From Achromobacter sp. B7 (GTDB taxonomy: Bacteria > Pseudomonadota > Gammaproteobacteria > Burkholderiales > Burkholderiaceae_B), in NCBI RefSeq assembly GCF_003600685.1, contig NZ_CP032084.1, positions 6,172,553 through 6,236,552 of the forward strand: DNA of 64,000 bases, written 5' to 3'. The translations under genes were made by a program, and so were the position numbers. This document shows, one piece after another, positions 35,252-44,407 of this stretch. Positions within the stretch are counted from its first letter, which is position 1. Every line of letters begins with the position of its first letter. The notes under the pieces are model-generated. The model saw only the letters and a list, made by a program, of their open reading frames with translations, did no database searches and was not told the origin of the DNA.

Positions 35252-35603
35252 GCTAAACCCCTCATCGAGGGCGGCCCCATCCGAAAGACGGCCCCATTGA
35301 AAAGTGCCGCCAAGCGCCCGTTTTCCCTGGGGAAATGCTGGTTTTCTTCTGATACGAGGGCATGGCAGGCCGCCATTTGAGCCTTGCTTGGCCGGCGCCA
35401 TCGAGTAAATGGTAAAAACCAAAAATCTGTGCAAAACCCCGTATATGCCGAGCACGGTGCTTCATTAATGAGCACCCAAACCTCGATGCTCAAAAATAAT
35501 TATCCACAGAGTTATCCAAGGTTTGAGAACATGTTAGTGGACACTAACATTAAGCTGTCGCTGACCCAGAGGCGTTGCTGACCATTAGGCCGCACAAATG
35601 AAA

Positions 35604-35636
35604 CAACGCCCCAGATCCGGAGATCTTGGGGCGTTG
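35604..35636 (-). terminator. Intrinsic terminator of cold-shock gene
   Basis: A long stem formed by CAACGCCCC and GGGGCGTTG, with an inner GATC pair around CGGA, is followed on the minus strand by TTTCATTT. It lies about 45 bp after the cold-shock gene stop. Confidence 0.8.
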
Positions 35637-35680
35637 TAGCCAGGTTTGGACCTGGCAGACGGGAAAAGGGATTTCCCGAT

Positions 35681-35887
35681 TTAGAGCGGGCGAATTTCGG
35701 CCGCTTGAGGTCCTTTCGGACCATCCTTAACTTCGAATTCGACTTCCTGCCCTTCGTTCAGGCTGCGATAGCCGCGGCCCTGGATGGCGGAAAAGTGTGC
35801 GAAAACTTCGGTTCCGCCAACATCCGGGGTGATGAAGCCATAACCCTTGTCAGCGTTGAACCACTTAACTTTGCCCTTCTGAGCCAT
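35681..35887 (-). CDS. Cold-shock family nucleic-acid-binding protein
   Basis: This 68-residue single cold-shock domain protein has both RNP motifs (KGYGFITPD and VFAHFSAI) and starts [15 protein letters not shown]. It binds single-stranded RNA or DNA as a chaperone. About 200 bp of upstream sequence without a gene is compatible with the long structured leader usual for csp mRNAs. Whether it is cold-inducible cannot be told from sequence. It flanks the origin region. Confidence 0.96.
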   Translation of the reverse strand: MAQKGKVKWFNADKGYGFITPDVGGTEVFAHFSAIQGRGYRSLNEGQEVEFEVKDGPKGPQAAEIRPL

Positions 35888-36133
35888 TTTCTCTAGCGTC
35901 CTGTAATTAACTTGAAATGCAATGAATCAAGGGGGACGCCGTGAGAACTGAACGACCGGTATAAAACCCTGCGTTGCCGCTGTGTTCTCGCTCGTCGCCA
36001 AGCAACAGAACGAGTCCGCGCGCTGCTTGAATCAACTGCGGAATCAGCATACTCATCCGGCATCGGCGACTCATATTGTTGTTTACCCCAATGTCGCATT
36101 TTTCAGACTCGGCCCAAGGCCCGCACTGCGGAA

Positions 36134-37189
36134 TTAGGCTTGCCGCCGCGCAAGAACGGCGTAAATCGGTCCCGTCGCAGTCACGACAAAAACCATGCGC
36201 GTAACGTGAAACGCGGTGACCACCGGCACGCCTAGTTGCAGCACCTTGGCCGTGATGGCCATTTCAGCAATGCCCCCCGGCGTCGTCCCCAATATCAGCG
36301 TCGGGGCCGGGGCTGCCGACCAATACGACAGCAGTGCGCCCAAACCAAAAGCCAGCACCAGGGCGCCCAGCGTGAAGGCGGCCACCACCGCAATAAAACG
36401 CGGCGCCGCGCGAAAGAAATCCGGTCGGTAACGGTCTCCCAGCGACCAGCCGATCAGCAGCTGTCCCGCCTTGGGCACGTAGTCGGGCAGCGCGGACAGT
36501 TCAATGCCGAAAACAGTTAACAGCATTGCCACCACCATGGGCCCCAGCACCCACGGATTTGGCAAGCGCAGCTTCATGAATGCCAGCCCGCCCAAGCACG
36601 TCAGCAGCACCAATGCGGCCAGGCCCGAGCCGTGCACCCTCTGGGGTCCAGGCACCGTCGGATCCAGGCCGGCCACGCCCCACCACTGGAAGATAAACGG
36701 CACCGTTATCACCACCAGCAGGACGCGCACGCTATGAGCTGTGGCAACGCGGTCAATGCGCGCGCCGTGGCGTTCCGCCAGGCTGGCCATTTCGCTGGCC
36801 CCGCCGATGGCCGATGCAAACCAGGCAGTCTTAAAGTCGGCATCCGTATAGCGGCGAAGCATCGCGGTACCCATGAACGCCAGCCCCAGGGCGAACACCA
36901 TGCCGACGATGATGGGGCCGGCGTTGCCGCCGATGTGTTCCACCACCTGCGGCGTGAAATACAAACCCAGCGACGTGCCGATCACCCACTGGCCCCCATT
37001 GCGCGCCGGGCGCGGGCAGGCGGTTCCCACGCCAGCAATACGCGTTGCAGCCGTCGCCAGCAAGGCGCCCAGCATCCAAGGCAAGGGCAGTTGCGCCCAC
37101 ACCGCCAACAGCGCGCCCACCGACGCAATCGACAATCCCCCCGCCACCCTCAACAACATGTTCCGCCGCACGATTCCGTCCACGTTCAT
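36134..37189 (-). CDS. AbrB family (PF05145-type) integral membrane protein
   Basis: The 351-residue protein has about ten hydrophobic segments in a duplicated pattern, with repeated LPLPWMLGALLATAA and LPNPWVLGPMVVAMLL motifs and TTPGGIAEMAITAKVLQLGVP near the C-terminus. These features match the AbrB/ammonia-monooxygenase-related membrane family, whose transport substrate is poorly known. It is divergent from the aminotransferase gene with a 92-bp spacer. No soluble AbrB DNA-binding domain is present. Confidence 0.85.
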   Translation of the reverse strand: MNVDGIVRRNMLLRVAGGLSIASVGALLAVWAQLPLPWMLGALLATAATRIAGVGTACPRPARNGGQWVIGTSLGLYFTPQVVEHIGGNAGPIIVGMVFALGLAFMGTAMLRRYTDADFKTAWFASAIGGASEMASLAERHGARIDRVATAHSVRVLLVVITVPFIFQWWGVAGLDPTVPGPQRVHGSGLAALVLLTCLGGLAFMKLRLPNPWVLGPMVVAMLLTVFGIELSALPDYVPKAGQLLIGWSLGDRYRPDFFRAAPRFIAVVAAFTLGALVLAFGLGALLSYWSAAPAPTLILGTTPGGIAEMAITAKVLQLGVPVVTAFHVTRMVFVVTATGPIYAVLARRQA

Positions 37190-37281
37190 CGCTTTCGCTC
37201 ATTGCGAAAAAAACGAATTATGAGTTAGTGGGATACTTACGAAAACTCTCTTCGCCCATCGCGCATTCCCTCGCATCCACC

Positions 37282-38448
37282 ATGATCCGATCCAAACTTC
37301 CCGACGTTGGCACCACCATCTTCACCGTCATGAGCCGCCTGGCCATCGAGCACAAGGCCATCAACCTGGGTCAGGGCTTTCCCGACTTTGATCCCGATCC
37401 AGCGCTGTGCGCGCTGGTCACACAGGCCATGGCGAACGGGCATAACCAGTATCCGTACATGCCCGGCGTGGCGCCCTTGCGCGAAGCCATCGCGGCAAAG
37501 ACCCAGGCCCTGTATGGCCACGCCTACGACCCGGAAACCGAAATCACGGTGACCAGCGGCGCCACCGAAGCCCTGATGGCCACCGTGCTGGCCGCCGTCG
37601 GCAGCGGCGACGAAGTGGTGGTCATCGAGCCCTGCTATGACTCGTACCTGCCCGCGATCCGTCTGGCCGGCGGCACCGCGGTCCCGGTGCCGCTGCGCGC
37701 GCCCACCGAAGCCGACCCCTACTACCGCATCGATTGGCAGCGCGTGCGTGACGCCATCACGTCCAAGACGCGCCTGTTGATGCTGAACTTTCCGCACAAC
37801 CCCACGGGCGCCGTGCTCGATGACAGCGACCTGGATGCGCTGGAAGCCATCGTTCGGGACACCGGCGTTTTGCTGGTGTCAGACGAGGTCTACGAACACA
37901 TCGTGTTTGACGGCAAGCCGCACGCCAGCGTCGCGCGTCGTCCGTTGCTGGCCGAACACGCATTCGTGATTTCTTCTTTCGGCAAGACTTATCACACCAC
38001 CGGCTGGAAAATCGGCTACTGCTGCGCGCCGCGCCAACTTAGCGCCGAACTGCGCAAGGTGCATCAATTCATGGTGTTCACGGTGCCCTCGCCGATGCAG
38101 TTCGCGCTGGCCGAGTTCATGCGTGATCCCAAGCCTTATCTGGATTTGCCGGCGTTCTACCAAGCCAAGCGCGATCGTTTGTCGGAAGGCCTGGCCAAGA
38201 CGCGTTTCCGGCCGTTGCCCAGCCCGGGCACGTTCTTTTTGCTGGCGGACTACAGCCAGATTTCCAAGCAGAACGAAGCCGACTTCGCCCGCGACCTGAC
38301 CGTCAACCACGGCGTGACCGTGATTCCCGTTTCGGCTTTCTATCGCCAACCCGACGCGGCGGAATCCAACCACCGTATCGTCCGTTTCTGCTTTGCAAAG
38401 AAAGACGCGACCTTGGACGCCGCCTTGGAACGATTGGCGCAAGTCTAG
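37282..38448 (+). CDS. Methionine/aromatic PLP aminotransferase (class I/II)
   Basis: From MIRSKLPDVGTTIFTVMSRLA the protein has 388 residues. The frame is open far upstream, but that part overlaps the divergent gene and looks non-coding. Fold-type I features are INLGQGFPDFDPD, the MLNFPHNPTGAVL Asn, LLVSDEVYEHIVF, the Schiff-base lysine in SSFGKTYHTTGWKIGY and RIVRFCFAK. It resembles YbdL and kynurenine/methionine aminotransferases. The exact amino donor is uncertain. Confidence 0.9.
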   Translation: MIRSKLPDVGTTIFTVMSRLAIEHKAINLGQGFPDFDPDPALCALVTQAMANGHNQYPYMPGVAPLREAIAAKTQALYGHAYDPETEITVTSGATEALMATVLAAVGSGDEVVVIEPCYDSYLPAIRLAGGTAVPVPLRAPTEADPYYRIDWQRVRDAITSKTRLLMLNFPHNPTGAVLDDSDLDALEAIVRDTGVLLVSDEVYEHIVFDGKPHASVARRPLLAEHAFVISSFGKTYHTTGWKIGYCCAPRQLSAELRKVHQFMVFTVPSPMQFALAEFMRDPKPYLDLPAFYQAKRDRLSEGLAKTRFRPLPSPGTFFLLADYSQISKQNEADFARDLTVNHGVTVIPVSAFYRQPDAAESNHRIVRFCFAKKDATLDAALERLAQV

Positions 38449-38455
38449 CCAGAGG

Positions 38456-38484
38456 CCAAACCAAAACCAAAACCAAAACCAAAG
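38456..38484 (+). repeat. Hexanucleotide tandem repeat (CCAAAA)
   Basis: CCAAA, three perfect CCAAAA units and a CCAAAG follow the aminotransferase stop codon by 7 bp. Being intergenic, copy changes would not alter a protein. Confidence 0.85.
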
Positions 38485-38489
38485 CACCG

Positions 38490-38513
38490 GAATATGAGTG
38501 ATTACTCATATTC
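38490..38513. terminator. Perfect inverted repeat after aminotransferase
   Basis: GAATATGAGT-GATT-ACTCATATTC is a 10-bp stem with a 4-base loop and no strong U-run. It may be a weak terminator or a 3' stabilising hairpin. Confidence 0.5.
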
Positions 38514-38523
38514 ATAAATCAAA

Positions 38524-38553
38524 CAACAGGGGCGCTTAAAAGCGCCCCTGTTG
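38524..38553. terminator. Intrinsic terminator after tctA
   Basis: CAACAGGGGCGCTT pairs with AAGCGCCCCTGTTG around a two-base centre. On the minus strand it is followed by TTTGATTT, and it lies just after the tctA stop, between convergent genes. Confidence 0.8.
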
Positions 38554-38559
38554 CCTACG

Positions 38560-40086
38560 TCAAGCCGCATTCTCTGCCGCTTTTCGCGCGCGCCGCACGC
38601 GGCGAAGAATCTGCGGAACTACGACGACCGCAACCGCCGCCGCCCACATCGACATCGACACTGGACTGGCGAACAACACTCGCACATCGCCATCGGTCAT
38701 CGACAAGGCACGGCGCAGGTTCTGTTCCATCATGTTGCCCAGCACGACGCCCAGCACCAGCGGCGCCATCGGCACGCCAAACTTGCGCAGGAAGTATCCC
38801 AGCGCGCCGATGCCCGCCACCAGCAACAGGTCGAACGTGCCGGCGTTGATGGCATAGACGCCGATATAGCTGATGCACAGAATGCCCGGCACCATCAACC
38901 ACCCCGGCACCGACAGTACCTTCGAGAACAGGCGCACCAGCGGCACGTTCATGACGAAGAGCAGCACGTTTGCCACGAACAACGACGCAATCAGGCCCCA
39001 CACGAGTTCGGGCTTCGTATCGAACAGCACCGGCCCCGGCGTGATGTTGTAGAGCGTCAGCGCCCCCATCATGACCGCCGTCGTGCCCGACCCGGGCACG
39101 CCCAGCGTCAGCATCGGCACAAAAGAACCGATCGCCGATGCGGTGGCGGCCGCCTCCGGCGCGACCAGGCCGCGCATGTCGCCCTTGCCGAACTTGGCAT
39201 CGGGGTCCTTGGCTTCGATGATGCGTTTTTCTTGCGAATACGCGACCGCCGCGGCCACGCTTGCGCCCGCCCCCGGCAACACCCCCACGCCGAAGCCCAC
39301 CAGCGCACTGCGCACCACGCTCCACCACGTGAACGCCAGCTCTTTCAGATTGAAAATTTTGCGCCCGCTGGGCGTGACCTCGACGCTATGCCCGGCCATC
39401 ACCTTTTCCAACATTTCCAGCATCTCGCTGACCGCGAACAACGCAATAACCACCACCACGAAATCAATACCGTCAGCCAAGTGCACCGATTCAAACGTGT
39501 AGCGATATACGCCCGAGTTCGCATCCACGCCGACCACCGAAATCGACAGACCGATCATCGCCGCCAGCACGCCTTTGACCGGCTGTTTTCCCAGCAAGCT
39601 GGTCAGGCAACAGAAGGCGAAGATCATCAGCACGAAGTACTCGGCCGGCCCGAACGCCAACGCCCATTTGGCCAACAACGGCGCCAGCAGGATGATGCCC
39701 ACCACCGACACGATGGCGCCGAAAAACGCCGACCATGCCGATAGCGACAACGCCACGTTGGCCATGCCTTGTCGCGCCAGCGGGTAACCATCAAGCGTCG
39801 TCATGATGGCGCTTGCCTCGCCCGGTACGTTCAGCAAAATTGCCGTGATACGGCCGCCATACTCCGCACCCACGTACACCGCGGCCAAGAGGATCAACGC
39901 GGTTTCCGGCGGCAGGTTCATCGCGAACGCGATGGGAATCAGCATCGCCACGCCGTTGACGGGCCCCAGGCCGGGCAGCACGCCCACCAAGGTGCCGATG
40001 AACGAACCGATCATGGCAACCAAAATGTTGGTCAGCGAAAACGCAACGCCGAATCCGATCGAAAGATGATCAAGAATGCTGCTCAT
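38560..40086 (-). CDS. tctA: Tripartite tricarboxylate transporter large membrane subunit TctA
   Basis: The 508-residue protein has 10-12 hydrophobic segments and TctA signatures (GTLVGVLPGLGPVNGVAMLIP near the N-terminus and GVLPGAGASVAAAVAYSQEKR, GVPGSGTTAVMMGAL later). It forms the sodium-coupled channel that imports a tricarboxylate handed over by TctC. MSSILDHLSIGFGVAFS is taken as start; its ATG overlaps the tctB stop (ATGA). Confidence 0.95.
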   Translation of the reverse strand: MSSILDHLSIGFGVAFSLTNILVAMIGSFIGTLVGVLPGLGPVNGVAMLIPIAFAMNLPPETALILLAAVYVGAEYGGRITAILLNVPGEASAIMTTLDGYPLARQGMANVALSLSAWSAFFGAIVSVVGIILLAPLLAKWALAFGPAEYFVLMIFAFCCLTSLLGKQPVKGVLAAMIGLSISVVGVDANSGVYRYTFESVHLADGIDFVVVVIALFAVSEMLEMLEKVMAGHSVEVTPSGRKIFNLKELAFTWWSVVRSALVGFGVGVLPGAGASVAAAVAYSQEKRIIEAKDPDAKFGKGDMRGLVAPEAAATASAIGSFVPMLTLGVPGSGTTAVMMGALTLYNITPGPVLFDTKPELVWGLIASLFVANVLLFVMNVPLVRLFSKVLSVPGWLMVPGILCISYIGVYAINAGTFDLLLVAGIGALGYFLRKFGVPMAPLVLGVVLGNMMEQNLRRALSMTDGDVRVLFASPVSMSMWAAAVAVVVVPQILRRVRRARKAAENAA

Positions 40087-40520
40087 AGCAGGGTCTCCAG
40101 CAAGCCGCCCGGCAGGACGACGTCCAGCACTTTGTCGAACAACACAAAAAAGAGAAGACTCATGACGATGCCGCCGATGGCGCATTTGATCCAGCTGCCG
40201 GCAAACAGGCGGCCGACGAAGACCGTCATCAGGGTGGTCGCGACGATGAATCCCAGCCACTGGAACAGGAACGCGTAGGCGACCGTAAACGCCATCATCA
40301 GCGCGATGCGCCCGTTGGCGCCCGGCGGGTTTGATTCAACGGGGTGGCCGCCCTTGTAGACCAGCCAGAGGCCACACAGGCCGATCATGGCCGCCACCAA
40401 CAGGGGAAAGGCGCGCGGGCCGACAGGTTCGTAGGCGAACGGGGCTTCGATGCCCCATCCGGCTGATGTCATGAAGGCGGCCAGCGCCAACGCGCCGATG
40501 CCCAGGATTCGATCGTTCAT
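40083..40520 (-). CDS. tctB: Tripartite tricarboxylate transporter small membrane subunit TctB
   Basis: The 145-residue protein has four predicted membrane segments and the short TctB layout (GPRAFPLLVAAMIGLCGLWLV, then AFLFQWLGFIVATTLM). It is the small partner of TctA, with a 4-bp overlap. It follows tctC after 117 bp. Confidence 0.92.
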   Translation of the reverse strand: MNDRILGIGALALAAFMTSAGWGIEAPFAYEPVGPRAFPLLVAAMIGLCGLWLVYKGGHPVESNPPGANGRIALMMAFTVAYAFLFQWLGFIVATTLMTVFVGRLFAGSWIKCAIGGIVMSLLFFVLFDKVLDVVLPGGLLETLL

Positions 40521-40637
40521 GATCCACTTTCCGTTGTGAATGAATGCGCGGACGCAGTCGCCCCGCGCGCCACCGACAAACTCGGCGGCGCGGGGGCGCC
40601 GGCAAGGCGCGATCGGTGGGAAGGCCTTGCGGCCGGC

Positions 40638-41636
40638 TTACTTCTTGATCAGGCCGAACGAATCCGCCAGTTCGCCATAGACCTTGACCTGGCTCTTGAC
40701 GTAGGCATCCAGGTCGGGCCCGGTCTTGTTGAAGGGGAACAGGCCCTGTTGCTGGCGCAGCTTGTCGAACTCAGGTGAGGCAGTCGCCTTGTTGAACGCG
40801 TCGACCCAGAACTGATAGTCGCTGTCGGACACCTTCGGACCCACGTAGAAGCCCCGGATGATGGGCCAGACGATGTCGTAGCCCTGTTCCTTGGCCGTGG
40901 GCACCGTGCCCAACTTGCCGGGCAGGCGCTGGTCGTTGAACACGGCCAGCACGCGGATCGGTGCGCCGCCTTCCAGCATGGTGAACGCTTCGGCCGCGTC
41001 GCCCATGTACGCCTGGATATGCCCGCCACGCAGCGCGGTGACCGCTTCGCCGCCGCCTTCGAATGCGACGAATCGCATCTTCTTGAAGTCCACGCCCGCC
41101 GCCTTGGCGGTCAACGCCGCCTTCATCCAGTCCTGGCTGCCCACCGTGCCGCCGGCGCCCAGCACGATCTTGGTGGGATCCTGCTTGAACGCGTCCATCA
41201 GGCTTTTCAGGTCCGTGTACGGAGAATCGTTGCGCACCACAGCCACGCCGTAGTCGGTGCCGATGGCCGCCAGCCAGCGCACGTCGTCGACGTTGTACTT
41301 GCCAAACTTGCCCTGCGCCAGGTTCAGCAGCGAACCACCCGAGAACGCGACGATGGTGCCGGGCTCATTGGGGTGCTGCGCCACGATGTTGTTGTAGGCC
41401 ACCGCGCCGATGCCGCCCGGCATGTAGACGATACGCATCGTGTTCTTGATCGCGCCGCTTTGCTTCAAGCCCTCGGTCGCCAGGCGGCAGGTCAGGTCAA
41501 AGCCGCCGCCCGGCTGGGCCGGTGCGATGCATTCGGGGCGGCGCGGCTCGTCGGCGGCGTGGGCGGCGCCCAGGGACAGGGTCATCGCGCCAAGTGCGGC
41601 CACGGCGGCCAGGCGCAGCTTCAGGCTGGTCTGCAT
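40638..41636 (-). CDS. tctC: Tricarboxylate-binding periplasmic protein TctC (Bug family)
   Basis: The 332-residue protein has a Sec signal peptide (cleavage after AHA-A near residue 27) and the Bug fold: CIAPAQPGGGFDLTCRLATEGL, VYMPGGIGAVAYNNIVAQ and VLGAGGTVGSQDWMKAAL. In Bordetella the equivalent BctC binds citrate and also signals to the BctE sensor kinase. The same gene grouping here makes citrate or a related tricarboxylate the likely ligand. Confidence 0.93.
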   Translation of the reverse strand: MQTSLKLRLAAVAALGAMTLSLGAAHAADEPRRPECIAPAQPGGGFDLTCRLATEGLKQSGAIKNTMRIVYMPGGIGAVAYNNIVAQHPNEPGTIVAFSGGSLLNLAQGKFGKYNVDDVRWLAAIGTDYGVAVVRNDSPYTDLKSLMDAFKQDPTKIVLGAGGTVGSQDWMKAALTAKAAGVDFKKMRFVAFEGGGEAVTALRGGHIQAYMGDAAEAFTMLEGGAPIRVLAVFNDQRLPGKLGTVPTAKEQGYDIVWPIIRGFYVGPKVSDSDYQFWVDAFNKATASPEFDKLRQQQGLFPFNKTGPDLDAYVKSQVKVYGELADSFGLIKK

Positions 41637-41754
41637 TTGTCTCTTCTCCAGGTTTTATAGGTCTAGGTATGGCTGATGCCGCCAGGCCGGCGATGCCTTG
41701 CCTGCATGGGCCCAGCGGACCCTACCGTACAAAATCGAAGCTTTCCAAAGCCTT

Positions 41755-43254
41755 TCAATTTCGCCCGATTTCGTGACGCGGCGCAGCATCGGGGTCGCGG
41801 TTGCGGGCGGGCGCCAGGGAAAACACCAGGGCCGCACGCAAGCCCGGCAAGGGCGTGCGGTTTTCCAGCACGAGGGTGGCGCCCAGTATTCCGGCAATGG
41901 TGCCCACAATGGCCAGGCCCAGGCCCGCCCCCGACGTGTTCTTGCCTGCCGCACCCCGGCGAAAGCGCACGCAGGCCCGCGCGATGTCGTCCGCGGACAT
42001 CCCCGGGCCGTCGTCCTCGACGGCCAGACGCGCTTGGCTCCCTTCCACGTGCACCGTCACGGTGACCTCGCCGGCCGGCCGCGCATAGCGGATGGCGTTA
42101 TCGACCAGGTTCGTGACGGCCTCGCGCAGTAGCCACTCCGCGCCGCTGACGCATACCGGCCGACTTTCCGCTTCCAGCCCGATGTCCAGCTGACGCGCTC
42201 GCGCGGCGGGCAGCAGGCTTCTGATGACGGCGTCGGCCAGCTCGACCAGATCCACCGGTTCCGCGGTAAACCCCCCTTCGGCCACGGAAGCGTCCTTAGC
42301 GCGCGCCAGGGCGAGCATTTGGTTGGTGGTGCGCACGGCCCTGTCCAGGCCCTCCTGCATCGCCAGAAGGGCTGTACGGACCTCCTGGGGGTCTGTTTCG
42401 CGCAGGGCATAGGCTGTTTGGGTACGCAAAACGGACAAGGGCGTGCGCAATTGGTGCGAGGCGTCGTCAAGGAACTGGCTCTGCACCCTCGCCTGGGCCG
42501 CAAAACGGGCCATGTGGAGGTTTACAGCCGAAACCAAGGGCAGGACCTCGCCCGGCATCTCGGATGCGCTGACGGGGCTTAAATCGTCTCCAGAACGCCC
42601 TTCTACCTCCTGCCTTAGTCGAACCAACGGGCGCAGCGCCATGAAAACCCCTAGGATGATGACCAGAACGCTGATCAGAATCACGGCCAGGTCCCGTTCC
42701 ACCGAGCGCAACAGCACCTGGTGCATGAACGCCTGGCGGCCTTCCAACCCCTCGGCCACCTGCACGATTACCCGTCCCCCTTTGTTTGCATACAGGGGCG
42801 GATCCATCGGCCGGGCCAGGGCGGCGACGCGCACGGGAGCGCCCTGGTAGGTCGCGTAAAAAAAACGCGGTTCGCCCGATTCCAGCGGCTGCTCGGGCAA
42901 CGGCAAGCCGGGATGCCCGATTTCGGCCAGCCCGTCTTCGGTTGCCACGCGATAGAAAACGCTGCCATTGGCCGTCAGCTCAAAAAATTCAAGCATCAGG
43001 TAAGGCTGTTCCATGGCTAATCCACCGCTGGCTGTGGATATGTTGTGGTCGATCGCGCGAAGCGCGCCAGCCAGCGATCGGTCATAGGCAATGTCGACCT
43101 GGTTGCGCAGTTGATGGTTCGACAGCCACAGCGCGCCCATCATCACCAGGACCAACGTGGGGATAAGCCACCAGAGCAACTGCGTTTTCAGGGTGCGATT
43201 ACGTTTTTTTCCCGCGAAAAAACCCGTTTTTTTCGGATTTCTAGTTGTCAACAA
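41755..43254 (-). CDS. tctE: TctE/BctE-like sensor histidine kinase
   Basis: The 499-residue kinase has an N-terminal membrane segment (about 25-45), a periplasmic domain of the TctE type (about 46-190), a second membrane segment (about 190-208) and a HisKA/HATPase core. His267 lies in DDASHQLRTPLSVLRTQ, with NLVDNAIRYA and GAGLGLAIVGTI ATPase boxes. It overlaps the response regulator gene by 14 bp and lies 118 bp before tctC, so it likely senses tricarboxylate through TctC and controls tctCBA. Confidence 0.92.
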   Translation of the reverse strand: MLTTRNPKKTGFFAGKKRNRTLKTQLLWWLIPTLVLVMMGALWLSNHQLRNQVDIAYDRSLAGALRAIDHNISTASGGLAMEQPYLMLEFFELTANGSVFYRVATEDGLAEIGHPGLPLPEQPLESGEPRFFYATYQGAPVRVAALARPMDPPLYANKGGRVIVQVAEGLEGRQAFMHQVLLRSVERDLAVILISVLVIILGVFMALRPLVRLRQEVEGRSGDDLSPVSASEMPGEVLPLVSAVNLHMARFAAQARVQSQFLDDASHQLRTPLSVLRTQTAYALRETDPQEVRTALLAMQEGLDRAVRTTNQMLALARAKDASVAEGGFTAEPVDLVELADAVIRSLLPAARARQLDIGLEAESRPVCVSGAEWLLREAVTNLVDNAIRYARPAGEVTVTVHVEGSQARLAVEDDGPGMSADDIARACVRFRRGAAGKNTSGAGLGLAIVGTIAGILGATLVLENRTPLPGLRAALVFSLAPARNRDPDAAPRHEIGRN

Positions 43255-43918
43255 GGTTCTCCAGGCAGTAGCCCATGCCCCGCATGGTCACGATCTGCAC
43301 ACCGGTATCCGCCAATTTCTTGCGCAGGCGGTGTACCAGCACTTCGATGGCTTCCAGGTTGATGTCCGCATCGTCCGTGACGATGCGGTCAAGAATTTGC
43401 TGCTTGTTGATGGGCTCGCCACTTTTCTGAATCAACACCCGAAGTACGGCATGTTCACGTGGGGATAACTGCAAAGTCTGTCCCGAGACCATGAATTTTT
43501 GAGCCGCAGTCTCAAAAACCAGGTTTCCCAGAGACAGACGCGGGTGTTCGCGTCCCCGGCTGCGCCGAATCAGTGCGATCAAACGCGCTTCCAACTCTTC
43601 CACAACAAACGGTTTCGGCAGGAAATCGTCTGCACCCAGGTGCAGCGTTCCAATTTTTTCGGCCAAGGAATCGCGCGCGGTCAAGACCAACACCGGCGTT
43701 CGATCGTCTCGCGCGCGAATTTTTGCCAGCAAGGCATGGCCGTCCATACCGGGAAGTCCCAGATCCAGGACGACCGCATCGAATTCTTCGATTGCCAACC
43801 GTCTTTCGGCGACCAATCCGTCGTCAGCCCATTCAACGACAAAGCCCGCGTGTCGGGCCAGGCTTCTTGAAAGCCAGCGAGCAAGTTCGGCTTCGTCTTC
43901 TATCAGAAGGATGCGCAT
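43241..43918 (-). CDS. tctD: TctD/BctD-like OmpR-family response regulator
   Basis: The 225-residue regulator has a receiver domain with the phosphoacceptor Asp52 (VLDLGLPGMDG), the acidic pair EDE at 7-9, conserved Lys (FLPKPFVVEEL) and a C-terminal winged helix (LSPREHAVLRVLIQKSGEPINKQQILD). It should control the tctCBA operon together with the overlapping kinase gene. The upstream 489-bp spacer is shared divergently with clcB. Confidence 0.94.
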   Translation of the reverse strand: MRILLIEDEAELARWLSRSLARHAGFVVEWADDGLVAERRLAIEEFDAVVLDLGLPGMDGHALLAKIRARDDRTPVLVLTARDSLAEKIGTLHLGADDFLPKPFVVEELEARLIALIRRSRGREHPRLSLGNLVFETAAQKFMVSGQTLQLSPREHAVLRVLIQKSGEPINKQQILDRIVTDDADINLEAIEVLVHRLRKKLADTGVQIVTMRGMGYCLENLVDN

Positions 43919-44407
43919 GGACGGAGTCCGGGGGGGAGTGGCTGGGCGGAATGGGAAAGCATGTTTGGCTTTTCCTTTATTTCTCTTTATATAAAGACTA
44001 ATGATTAATAAGGCCTGTGGATAACTACCTTAACCTTGAAAACCTCATTCTTTTCATCAGCTTGCAGCGGTTTTTGCCTGTGCAAGAACTCTGTGTGGGA
44101 AAAAAGTTGAAGTTGGACAACATTTCGGCCACCCCCAAAAACACCACCTTGTTCAACTTGCCTCCACACAATGTGCACAACCTGGCTACTTAGGAGTTAT
44201 CCACAGGGTCGGCCATGGGAAATAGGATGGAAAGCGGCACTTTTACCCCGAAAAACCGGCCGTTGCCTACCGGGTTTTTCGCCCTTGCAGGGGGTCAAAA
44301 TCGCCTTTTGAGGCACTTGGGCGACCGGGCATTCGAGGGGGCGCGCCGGCGCTTTCTTGACAGGGGACTGAACAAAAAGTGAGCAGCTTCCGCCGTAAAA
44401 TCCGGCG
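43919..44407. other. 489-bp divergent spacer with two DnaA boxes and a terminator-like repeat
   Basis: The stretch between tctD and clcB has no convincing gene. It contains exact DnaA boxes at 44016-44024 and 44197-44205 and an imperfect inverted repeat (CGAAAAACCGG at 44249-44259, CCGGGTTTTTCG at 44270-44281) that could act as a hairpin on either strand. TTGACA at 44357 lacks a good -10 partner. Promoters for both flanking genes must lie here, but I could not place them confidently. Confidence 0.6.

Larger units (their letters stand above)
33371..35680. other. Non-coding origin region: parS cluster plus putative oriC
   Basis: About 2.3 kb without a convincing gene lies between mnmG and the cold-shock gene. 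The left 550 bp hold seven strong parS sites. From about 34.0 to 35.5 kb there are three exact DnaA boxes (34676-34684, 34807-34815, 35500-35508), near matches at 34401, 34462, 35131 and 35179, and an AT-richer stretch around 34040-34140 that could be the unwinding element. Bordetella chromosomes also have their origin beside gidA/mnmG. The oriC call rests on motif density and context. GC skew was not computed. Confidence 0.8.

Noticed and set aside
35240..35330. Possible insertion-sequence remnant (CACTTTTCAATGGGG on the minus strand resembles ends of some IS21-type elements)
   Set aside because: There are no transposase fragments, terminal repeats or target duplication. The resemblance is too short to claim.
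34681..35560. Further DnaA-like words with two or more mismatches
   Set aside because: They are too degenerate to separate from chance in this AT-richer region.
38551..39744. Open frame opposite tctA
   Set aside because: It is a His/Arg/Gln-rich shadow of an intact TctA gene.
44357..44401. TTGACA with a later TAAAAT as a clcB promoter
   Set aside because: The spacing is far from 17 bases and no better -10 is present.
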